NCBI GenBank assembly: GCA_037903475.1
Contig: JBAJFG010000060.1
Location: 1 to 64,000 of the forward strand
DNA length: 64,000 nucleotides
From: Ancylostoma caninum
Taxonomy: Eukaryota; Nematoda; Chromadorea; Rhabditida; Ancylostomatidae
Reading direction: 5' to 3'
The notes below the pieces were generated by a model, which saw only the letters and a program-made list of their open reading frames with translations, did no database searches and was not told where the DNA came from. The translations under genes and the position numbers were made by a program. Positions 44,997 through 57,500 of this stretch are shown one piece after another (within the stretch, counting starts at the first letter, position 1; each line of letters starts with the position of its first letter).

Positions 44997-47145
44997 GGTG
45001 CGTCATAAATATTGACGCACTGAAGTTATGCTGTAAAAGGGACAACATTCCGAAAACCACCATATATGCATATCCAAAATGAAGGTCATGTCTCAGCGAA
45101 TACAAAAAATCCACTCCTGTTCGGAGAGCGCTCTCTCCTTGTAAAAGCAGCCACGAACATGTCGGCAGAGAAAATCGCCGATGCGCCGCAACTGAAGTTC
45201 GTCCATTATCCCTCCATATTATAAAGAGGGTAAGCTTTAGGAAAACGACACTCTCAAGGGAAGTAGGGCAGGTCTCGCTCTCCAAGTACCACATGAAATC
45301 GTGTCCTTGTTCGCAAGTCTTATCGTGTCCCAGCCAGAGAAAGGCATCTATGTTTTACTATAGAAAATTTTTTCGTTTTCTTGTTTCTCATTCAAGCAAT
45401 CTTCTGAGAGCACATTTTCTCGCTTGTCTTAGTTCTCATCACAAGATGAATTCATAGGTACTTTGGCAGGGCTTGGCTGTTGCTCAGAAGACAAAAGTGG
45501 CACGGGTCCAGTTTCAAAAATCTACTTGAGGCACTTCAACTTGACGGAGAATAGGCTTCCTTGTGAACCGAGTTCCAGTCTACGGATGACCCCATATGGA
45601 TATCTTAGAGAGCAAGAGCTGCGCTATAATCCACAAAAACATCAAGCTCCCAAAGGCTTATCTGTTCATGATCTGGGACAAAGTCGACCTGAGTTAGTTG
45701 CGGCGCAGAGGCATTGCGATCCCTCGTCGTCTCTGTGACTGCTTCAGCAAAGAAGGAGCTTGCCGTGAACAAGAATGCATTTATTCGGATCGCCAAGACT
45801 TGGGCTTTATTCTGCATATGCTCATTTGGAATGTTTTTGCATCTTTTCTTTTCTACAGACTCATTTTAGGTGCGTCAATAATTTTGACGCACCCTGTATA
45901 CGTGTATACATATATATATAGATATATACGTGTATATATCTATATATATATGTATGTATATATCAGTGGCGGACGCGGGGGAATGGGTCTCCAAATTTTC
46001 GAAATTACTTTACAATACAAATAAAAATCTTGTATTAGTTTATTTTTAATTGTCTATTTTTACTACTATTTTTAATAAAATTTTTATTTATTATTTATTA
46101 TTATAATTAATATCTTTATTAATTTTGTTTTCCATCCGGGTCCCCGAAGCGGCGGAGATCCCACTTTTTTCCCACGCTCCCCCTCCCCTCCCGCCCACTT
46201 TCTGCGTCGGCCTCTGACATATATATATATATATATACATCTATATATATATATGTACATATATATATATGTATATATTAGGATGGTAAGAAAGTCTTGA
46301 GCCGTTTGAGACTTTTTTTGTGCTTTATTTTATTACTCAGCACACAGTGGAATTTGCTCAACAATATAATAGCCATAGTTAGTCACTGCAGTGTCCCACC
46401 TAATGGGCAGGTCAGCGGTCCCCTTTTCCCAGGAATGGGAAGACTGGGAGCCAAAGAAATCGCTGACCTCCCTTCCAACATGGTCAACTTTGGCGGATTT
46501 TTTCTTGACTTGAAATACCTTGAAAGAGTAAAATAAGTGGTAGTCGGAAGGGGCAACGTCAGGAGAATAGGGTGAGTGAGAAACCGTAACCCAGCCCAGC
46601 TCCGCCAATTTTTCACCGTTCTCTTTAGCTATTTGGGGCCTACCCTCGTAATGGCGTAGGTGTACAAGAAACTCGTTTCGACCGTTTTGTTCAAACAGCA
46701 TCGCGGCTCTCTGAAGCTGATTGGCGTATTTATTACCGGTGACTGTGTGTGTTTGCGGGAGCCGCTCATAACACAATATTTCTAGCGAATTCCAGAAGTA
46801 GCAAAGGAGACAGATGTTTGGGTGGGGGTGCGATTTGGCCGATCTTCTCATTGACGGAACCACATGGCACGGTGCGTTTTAAAATGGTAGAGGACCCCAC
46901 TCTCATCTCCAATAATTCGGTATTCTAGAAACTCCTTTCGATGTGGACAGAGCAGGAAAAACTGATTTTGGCTAGGGGGGCCTCTCGTGGAATTGACGTC
47001 GTAACTGAAGTTGAGGAAGGCAATTTGGCAATATATGCCTATTATGGAGAAGCCCCCAAAAAGCACGTGGTAGGTCATGGATACCGATCAATAAGCAAAC
47101 GCTTCCCACGCTCCCCCTCCCCTCCCGCCCACTTTCTGCGTCGGC

Positions 47146-47207
<62 letters not shown>

Positions 47208-48363
47208 TGGCGGACGCAGAAAGTGGGGGGGGGGGGGGCGTGGGAAGAAAAGTGGGGTCTCCGCCGTTTTGGGGACCCAGACGGAAAATAAAATTAATAA
47301 TAATATTAATTATAATAATAAACAATAAATAAAAATATATTAAAAATAATAATAAAAATAAACAATTGAAAATAAACTAACACAAGATTTTTATTTGTAT
47401 TGTAAAGTAATTTCGAAAATTTGGCGACCCATTCTCGGGGGGGCCCCCCCCCCGCCCCCCCCCCCCTGCGTCCGCCACTGATATATATATATATATATAT
47501 TAGGGTGGTAAGAAAGTCTTGAGCCGTTTGAGACTTTTTTTGTGTCTTATTTTATTACTCAGTACACAGTGGAATTTGCTCAACAATATAATAGCCATAG
47601 TTAGTCACTGCAGTGTCCCACCTAATGGGCAGGTCAGCGGTCCCCTTCTCCCAGAACTGGGAAGACTGGAAGCCAAAGAAATCGCTGACTTCCCTTCCAA
47701 CATGGTCAACTTTGGTGAATTTTTTCTTAGCCAGGAATGCCTCGAGGGGATGAAGTAAGTGACAGTCAGAAGTGGCAACGTTAGGAGAATACGGTAAGTG
47801 GAGAAGCGTGTCCCAACCCAGCCCCTCCTATTTTTCAGGGGTCCCTTAAGCAAAATGGGGCCTAGCGTCACCATGGCGTAGGTGTACAAAAAACTCGTCT
47901 TGGCCGTTTTTCTCAAACAGCATCCGCGACCTTTCGGAACTGATTAGCGTATGTGTTACTGATGACCTTGTATGTTTGCGGGAGCAGCTTACAATACGAC
48001 ATTCCTGGCGAATTCCAGAGGTAGCAAAAGAAACACTTGTTTGGGTGGGCGTGCGATTTGGTGGATCTTCTGCTCGACGGAGCCACATGGCAACATGTAT
48101 GTTAGAATCGTAGAGGACACAACTCTCATCTCCAGTAATCAGTTATTCCAGAAACTCCTTTCGGTGTGGTCAATGAAGGAAAAACTGATCTTGGGTAGGA
48201 GGACCTCTTTTGGAATTGACGTCGTAATTAAAGTTAGGAAAGCCATTTCGGCTATATATGCTTATTATGGAGAAGCCCCGAGTTTGGTCTACGAATACCA
48301 CATAAATCAATAATCAAAAGTTCTGGAACTTTCAAAAAATTCGGCTCAAGACTTTCTTGCCAC

Positions 48364-48440
<77 letters not shown>

Positions 48441-48993
48441 TGGCGGACGCAGGGGGGGGGGCGGGGGGGGGCGCGCGCCCCCCCCCCCCCGAGAATGGGT
48501 CGCCAAATTTTCGAAATTACTTTACAATACAAATAAAAATCTTGTGTTAGTTTATTTTTGATTGTTTATTTTTATTATTATTTTTAATATATTTTTTATT
48601 TATTGTTTATTATTATAATTAATATTATTATTAATTTTATTTTCCGTCTGGGTCCCCAAAACGGCGGAGACCCCACTTTTCTTCCCACGCCCCCCCTCCC
48701 GCCCACTTTCTGCGTCCGCCACTGATATATATATATCAGTGGCGGACGCAGAAAGTGGGCGGGAGGGGGGGCGTGGGAAGAAAAGTGGGGTCTCCGCCGT
48801 TTTGGGGACCCAGACGGAAAATAAAATTAATAATAATATTAATTATAATAATAAACAATAAATAAAAAATATATTAAAAATAATAATAAAAATAAACAAT
48901 TAAAAATAAACTAACACAAGATTTTTATTTGTATTGTAAAGTAATTTCGAAAATTTGGCGGCGCCCCCCCGCCCCCCCCCCCTGCGTCCGCCA

Positions 48994-49038
<45 letters not shown>

Positions 49039-51180
49039 GTTGTTCGGAAAGTAATTGGGATTTTTAGGGGTTTCAGAAAAAAGTTTATTTTCTCACAATG
49101 AAAAAACATTAGTCAATGATGTATTTTCCGTTTTATTCGATTGTCTTTCGTCATCTTTCTGGCAATTTCATGATTCCCCTCTCATAGAACTTCTGGTCTT
49201 TTTCGGCAAAAAACTGGGCTAGATGAGATTTGATATCCTGATCATCGCTAAATGTTTTCCCATTCAAATAGTTCTGCAACGATCTAAACAAATGGTAATC
49301 GGATGGCGCGAGATCAGGGCTATATGGTGGATGCAACATCAATTCCCAACCAAGCTCCAATAATTTTTGCCGAGACGCCAAAGATGTATGAGGTCTTGCA
49401 TTGTCTTGGTGGAAAACTACTCCTTTGCGATTCGCTAATTCTGGCCGGTTTTTTTTTAAATTGCCTCATCTAATTTCATCAGTTGCTGACAGTAGAGGTC
49501 CGAGTTGACATTCTGGTTTCTTGGGAGCACCTCAAAATATATTACACCTTTGTAGTCCCACCAAACTGATAGCATAACCTTCTTTTGATGGAGATGAGCT
49601 TTGGACATCGTTTGAGCAGGTTCATCCGGTTTTGACCATGATCGTCTGCGAGTAGCATTATTGTAGACAATCCATTTTTCATCACCAGTTACTATGCGCT
49701 TCAAAAATGGGTCGTCTTCATTGCGTTTCAAGTGCAAATCACAGATACTAACTCGCTGCGTCAAGTGAATTTCCTTCAACTCATGTGGCACCCAAACATC
49801 TAGCTTTTTTACTAGTCCAAGTTTTTTTGACATGCTCGTGAACTGTTCCAATGGATGCGTTGGTCTTCTCAGCAAGCTCTCGTACGTTTACATGACGGTT
49901 GGCTTCGATTAATGCCATCAATTGATCATCATCGACGCCTACTGGCCGACCAGAACGTTGTTCATCTTGGAGTGAAAAATTGCCGGAACGGAATTTTGCG
50001 AACCAATTGTCACATGTGCTCTGTGATAAGGCATTAACACCGTATGTTTTACATATATCGTGGAAAGCATCAGCAGCTCTTTTGCCACTATGGAAGTAAA
50101 AAAGCAAAATGTGCCGAAAATGCTCCTTCTGACACTCCATGTTCAAATTGATCATAAAAATGCAAATGGAAATGAAATCTGCGCACTTTCTCCAAACAGA
50201 AACACAAATACGTCCTCCTAATATATATCGAATGAAAACAAATAATAACAGCAAAAACCTTCCAAAGCTAGCGTTTGAAAAAATTGTTTTCGAAAAGCCC
50301 AATTACTTTCCGAACAACCCAATATATATATCATGACTTATAATAAAAGGCTTAGTCTGTCTGTCACGTGTGTGTCAGTGCGTGTGAAACGAAATTCGAG
50401 GGCGTGGCCTAGAGTGAAGAAAATGTTCTACACCGAGACCACTGTTGCTGTAGGAGTGCGCCAGCGTCCAAAAGAGGGGAAACGCCTGGAGTCGAGTCCA
50501 ACGATGTGATAAGGGTGCGCCGGCGTCCAAAAGTGGGGAAACGCCTGGAGTCGGGTCCAACGGTGTGATAAGGGTGCGCCGGCGTCCAAAAGTGGGGAAA
50601 CGCATGGAGTCGGGTCCAACGGTGTGATAAGGGTGCGCCGACGTCCAAAAGTAATAGGAATTCGCTAGGCGGTTCTATTTCTGCATGAGGGGTACACTTA
50701 CTCTGTTTCGGCAGACCCTCCTACCTAAATCACCTAGATGCACATTGTTTCTTTTCGTATCCGTGTTCTCTTCCCATTCCGTTTGTATCTGGATGAACTA
50801 CTCCTTCCTTTCCGTTTTCATACACCGGTGGACCCTTATCACTTGAATCACCACAACAACCAGTTGAGCCTAAATCATTTCAAGATAAAATTTGCACTGA
50901 ATTACACTTACACTCACTTCTTCATGACGACTAACTTCGCTCATATGGAAGAGCATGACTTTGTTCATATGGGGGAAGCTACCACCTACGGGATCAAGGG
51001 TTTCTCAGGAGAGCGATAGGACTGCGTGGAAGGATGCAGATTTTATCAATCCATTTATACTTTTGTGTTTGCTTTCAATGTGCAGTATGCTAGCGAAGCG
51101 AGCATCAATAGAAGTCTGGAAGTCGGGCATTAGCCGGACGGGCAGACTGGTATATATATATATATATGTGTATATATATG

Positions 51181-51211
<31 letters not shown>

Positions 51212-51478
51212 CAGTGGCGGACGCAGGGGGGGGGGCGCGCCCCCCCCGAGAATGGGTCGCCAAATTTTCGAAATTACTTTACAATACAAATAAAAATCTT
51301 GTGTTAGTTTATTTTTAATTGTTTATTTTTATTATTATTTTTAATATATTTTTTATTCATTGTTTATTATTATAATTAATATTATTATTAATTTTATTTT
51401 CCGTCTGGGTCCCCAAAACGGCGGAGACCCCACTTTTCTTCCCACGCCCCCCCTCCCGCCCACTTTCTGCGTCCGCCA

Positions 51479-51515
<37 letters not shown>

Positions 51516-54500
51516 ATATATATGTATATATATATATCACAAGAGGTGGAAGGATTGAGTTGTCAATTGGCTGTACATTTATTTCGCGAGACAGACAACG
51601 AAGCTCGCCAAATGTATTGTCCCCAAACAACTCGGGACACACTTGGTCTTTACAGCATTCAAAGACAACCTGAAGGATTAGATGTGCTAGAACTACTTTC
51701 CTATCATTCTTCCTCAATATGTAGAGTTTTCGCAGCACATAGAAACCTGCCTAAAAACCCACCATGATGAAAAAAGACATGTGATCAAATCCCGTGGCAT
51801 ACCACGTCTCGACACCTCCACACACGAGGAACGCTATCAGAGCAAGCCCAGAAGCGAACAGTTGCTGAAATAAAAGAGAGTGAGACGTTTGCAAGCGTCG
51901 AAGTTCAAGATGTATGTATGTATATCTATTTGAATATGCGTATCTAGTGCTGTCAATTGATTCTCTGTTGACCATTACACAGTGCTATTCTCATACTTTT
52001 TCGAATCCACCTAAAGTCTAATATAAATATATTATAATATGGAAAATATATTGATAATATATAATATGCAGGGTGGCTGTTAAGTACGGATAGCATTTTT
52101 TGAAGGTTTAAAAGGAAATGGGAAAACAGCCATCACCCAAATCTAGTGATAATAAGATAACCAGTGGCTTCCATGAATAGCGTGAGAATTTTGGTTCCTT
52201 AGCTTGGACTCCTTCAGAAGTTATAAGAAGATTTCGTCATCCACTGCCATCAGTGAACGTCAGCCATGTTACTGAATTTTCTGAACGCCCTGATTTCTGG
52301 GCACCAGTAGAAGAGAATGTTGTGAAGCAGCAAAGGGAGAGAGGCCATACTGCTCCATTCTAGAAACCAAAGAGATTTCGATCCGTTTTACTTTACGTTG
52401 ACGTGGCATCATCGCGAAGAGCATCGCCAGCGGCAGTTCCATCACATTGAATCGCGCAGCTTTCAACTCGAATATCTCCACACTGTTCAGAAGATCGCGA
52501 AACTTGGGCTGGGGCTGAACAGTTACTGGACGTTTGGAACATCACACTGTTAGATTGGGTGAACAGGGAATGTTTTGATTAGGCGAAAAAGGTTCCAAAA
52601 GAAATCTTCGTGGCCAACTTCTCAACCTCGTTTCTACAAACGGAAATCTTTACACTGCAAGGGCTGCGTGAATTCTGTGGGGCCAACGCGAACACTGCCA
52701 TTGTATCACAGTTCAGTGAAGAAATAGGTGATAAGCGACTGAGCTCTTTTTCTTTAGTCTCCTATGGTCTGGGATGAATTGACTTCAGGAGGGCCTTCTT
52801 CGCTGTTTTTCGTGACAAAATTGCCGAAAATTGACGCCGGTTCCCATCAGGAAGCAATCTACACAATGTACTCCTTCCACGGACCAACAGACACGGCTGC
52901 AGATAGAGGTTCACCTTATAGCAAGAGTGGGCCCCTCATCCGGCCACAAAATCCACTTTTGCTTTCTGTGACCATGACTTTCCCGATTGGTAAGGCTAAG
53001 ATATATGGTTCTCCTACTCCCTGATTTCAATCCGCTGGACTACTCCGTTTGAAGCTTCTTAGAGGCCAAGATGTCCGCTACGAAGGTGTGAACTCCCTCA
53101 GGGTAGCATTTGAGAGGGAGTGGAGCGAGATCGACGTCAACCTCTCGCGGCCAACTGAAGTCTTACTTGAGGGGCGACTGAGGACCTTCACCTATGCCAA
53201 ATCAGACTTCTTCGAGCAGGACCTTTGCATTATGATGGCCAGTGCTTGCGCAAAAAAGTAAACAATTCAGCACCGCAATACCTTACTTCTTTGGAGAAGG
53301 AGGTTCGAAAATTGAGCGATCCATACTTAACAGCCACCCTGTACTATTATAAATATGGAAAAATGACGTTATCAGAAACAGCTGGGCGGAACCTAAACAC
53401 ATGTTTCCGTCTCATATAGTGGGAATCAGACGCTGGACTCCTCTGCCGGAAAGCCTACAGAAATAGTGCTCTGTTTACACAGTTTATTTCCTCTAGGACC
53501 AAGAGGGTCAAAATGTGTTTGTATGATTTGCTTTAAAAATACATAATTGAATTGAGCTCACGTCTGCTCCTGATACGTCGATAATTGGGCATTCGTGCTT
53601 GGTATCTGCCGTTCTCGCCCTATAAACTTTTTCCGTATTCTTCCCTCTCCCCAATTTCTATGATTGCCTCTGGCACTCAAATTTCTAACACATAGTTTAC
53701 TCACTATGAGATAAGTGCTCTTAGACGTCAGGCACAGCGACTTAAACATTACGGTCAACAAATTATAATGGTTGGTAAAACACCGACTATTTCTTCGCTA
53801 TATCTACTGGATTGCGAATGATCTGTTGGTGCTCTACTTATGTTATACTGATAATTCTTCTGACGCCAACACACTCTCGACTTCATAGAGATATCTGCGC
53901 AGAAAAACCACCAACGGTAGTTAACAGCCACAGAAGCTGTTTTTGTGCGGTCCACCAGTGGCCGCGAACGAAAGAGCCGGGGGAGGAGAGTTAGTGGGCA
54001 ATCATGTTGCGCCATGGATTATCCTTGCTATGCACGATTTGCGAACATCCAGTTTACCAGTACTCGTCACCGATACCGGTTGAGTCGCGCAATCGACTGC
54101 ACAATCATCAAAACTCGCCCTTCAATCAACGCATCGGTTGTTTATTGGGAAGCAATAGAGGTTGGAGAAGTGTTCGCTATGCTGATGAACTCTGCAAACC
54201 CCGACCACCCAGTTTCAGCGGAATTCCCCTCTCTTTTCAGAAGTTGGTGATTTTACCGCGTTTTCAGCCGTCAAGCCTTTCGGAACCAGAGCTGAGTGCT
54301 GGCAACACACCAAAACATTTGAAAAAACGGCACAAAAACAGATACAAAAACCAGTAGAAACCATCCAGGACATTCGCGTAAGCGCTTTACGAGTGATTCG
54401 CACGTGATAGTTGAGCTTTGAGCGGAAATGTGCAAAACCGGTATTCCTCTGGGCGAAGTCGTGCCTAGAAATGACCGTAGCGGGAGTCCTTTTCAAAAGG

Positions 54501-57500
54501 CAATCTCACCAACTTTACGAATTTGGGTAGTCTCAGTATTCTAAGAGGCATCAGCAAAATGTTTTATAGCTAGAAAAAAGTAAAAATTGTGACTCGCGTA
54601 ACGATTTTTCTAGCCATGTTGACGATATGTAGTTCGTAAGGGTATTCATGAGCACCTTCGTAATTGGGGCAGTTTATATTAGAAGCTTTCGAACGGTGCA
54701 GGACATGAACTAGTGGCGAAGCGCAGATGCAGGTGAAAGACTCATTCTAACTCATTCATGGTGTATATCCCACGTTGATTGGGTTTCGTGTCAAATCTTT
54801 CGTGAACGTGACTACGTTCGCTCTGGCAGATCTAGTATGAATTGACCTACTGACGCACTATTTGTTCCGTTAGCGCCATGGAGTCCAACTGTACTTCGAA
54901 TTCAAGAATGTAAGAGTTTCTTCCTACGGAACCACGCGCCAAACTGCTTTTGATATCGAATTGATATCTATAGGAGTGTTGTTGAAAGGCTCACAAACAC
55001 TCCAATATAACTAGAAAAAAAGAAAGCCTCACCGTATACGTCAGATTGTGTCCAATAGCAAGGTGAACGCAGCTGATTCCTACAGTAACCAATGCGAGAA
55101 AAAGTGTAATGACGATCAGGGCGACTTGTCCATAAACGCTGCAATAAAATCACTTGACAGAAATGGCCGTGAACGAGCTAATTTATGAGATTTTGGTGAG
55201 CTGTTGGCAAAGAATAGAAGTGAGATCTAGAAAACATCCGAAAATGGTGGTAAAATTGGTAATGACATCGTCAGTTTCTTCCTTCGGTTCCTCTCATTTC
55301 GCTGCATGAATTATTTGCTTTGCTGAGCCCCGGCTTTCCAATAACCAGCCCTTGAATGACTCACACCTTGTTTATTTTCAACATGAATTTATTCGTTACT
55401 TTTTGAAGTAAGTTTTCTCATCCCATCACGACAATGTCTGTCCGAAACTAACTTTGGTGTCTGGCGGTGAAACACATGATTTTTCTGATACTCGGGTGTA
55501 ATATGCCCGAAAGTCCCCTCAAAGCAAGGTATCGCTTAGCTGCGGCGTTTTTACGACTAACATAGCATTCCGAATGACGTTGTGCTTCCACCTGTGCAAA
55601 CCTTAGCGAACGATGATATTCCCTCTTCAGGACACAGCACTGGGAGGGTGGACAGCAAGCTGAGCTCTGCTAGAGTGGTAGAATCGGAGGCAAAGGTCGA
55701 CAGAGTAAGTGTGTGGATTTAGATTAAGATCTATTCTTGGAGCCTGGTTAGAGCGAGACCGTTACACAATAGATATCTACATATTGATCAGGACCCGAGG
55801 CGAGGAAGAGGAGTGGATGAAAACGGAACCGCATTCACATGAATAATCAAAATCTCAACAACAAAGTAGTTTCTGATGGACGAATCATGACTGTCAAATT
55901 TCATGGCCACCTGCTCTTATGTGAGAAGGCACATCATGGAGCTCTGTGGTCACTGATAATGCAGTACATGGAAAAAGACGTCGATCTTCAACTACTCTAT
56001 CTCTGCTAAGACTTGTTAATTAAGCCAAGCTGCTTAAAGTATAGGCTACGCCAGTGATTCAGGCGCTCTCAACGCACACCACAGAAACCAATCGGAATGA
56101 GGCGCAGACAGTTAGAACGCTAAGATGCAGTTGGTGAAGCGCACACGGTTGAGTAGAGACAACTGAACTCTGCTATACGCAACTTCATGCGTATCTAAAT
56201 GAGTTCAGCAGGATGAAATAGTAAAACAGCAGTCAGTATGAGGGGAATGGGTATGTGCTCAACTTTCGATTTCCAATCCTCGTTACTGCACCTTTATGTA
56301 CACAGATAGCTCCCTGTTCATGGTCTATGAGAGGGGTGGCCTATTTTTGTTCCAACGAGGACGTCTTAAGCAGCGGAACCGGAGGCCTTTCCCCATAAGA
56401 AGCTTGCACTATTTCCAAGAACAATTACATAGTGAGCGTAGTGGAAGTACGTAGATCTCAACCATATTGGGTAATATATTTGGGACTGAATAAAAACCGA
56501 ATAATTTTGTTGTTTTAGTTAACAATTTAGGGCATAATTTAAACATTCAGATATTTGAGTGAGACAGCCCTAAAGCTGTTCTTTTTTCGCATAGCAATAC
56601 ATTGGTCTCCAAAGTTGCAACATTCCAATTTTCCATTTGTTCAAAGTCGAATACTTTCGATTTCGATTACCGAATATTTCTTTCTTTCTTTTTTTTTCTC
56701 ATTGCGGCGTTTTTTTTTTCAATTTTTTAAATTTATTCAACAAAAACTTCCTTTTTGAGAATCTGGTATTTTTAACCATTACATCGTTCGTAAACGGACA
56801 ACACCGACATACACTACCCTCGCTAAATTCTTTAAAAAAGGTACACTCGGCCCGCGAAGTTGCGTTCTTTTCGTCCCATCCTCTATAATTTGGTGGAATG
56901 CAGTCTATCGAAAGTCTGCACAGATCACGAAAATCGTAGATGTTTGTTCGACCTAACTATAAGCAATCTGCGATAAATTTCATGTTAAATTGTGAAATTT
57001 CAGCGTTCTTTATTTTGAGGGACTCCGTTGCGAACAGCGCGCGACCTGACACGAGCTTACCTTATATGGGCTGAGTTTTGGATCAATTATGTTCTTCCCA
57101 TCAGTTTTATTTTGCGGTATATTGCGTCTCAACAAATTTATAGAGATGGAACGAAAAGAACGCAACTTCACGTGCCGAGTGTACTTTTTTAAAGAATTTA
57201 GCGAGGGTATTGTATCTGCGTCGACCTATGAACGGCAGAAACCGATGAGCTTAAATAGCGGGGAAAACTTCTCAATTTTAGAGACCGTGAGCGAGAAGGA
57301 CTGTTATGCAGAATATCACGAAAAACAGGCTGATGTGGGTCTTTCATGAGAAAACCAAGAAACTTTGTTTTGACGAGATAAAATGTGTATGTTCTGATCA
57401 ACTCACTTTTCTCCTCTTCCTTGGAAATGCAATGCATTGCTCCATCGATCGGCGTTCATTGGAAAAATGCTGTTTTGACCTAAAGTTCAATTGTACTACA

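Larger units (their letters stand above)
44879..51762 (-). other. 6.9-kb intron of the MARVEL-like gene, almost entirely mobile elements
   Basis: Between two phase-0 exons lie one TIR element, six CAGTGGCGGACGCA MITE copies or pieces, three mariners and one Helitron-like copy. They are separated only by TA microsatellites. Confidence 0.65.

Noticed and set aside
44812..51738. Open frames containing long Ile-Tyr repeats
   Set aside because: They are translations of TA microsatellites fused to MITE ends on both strands, not genes.
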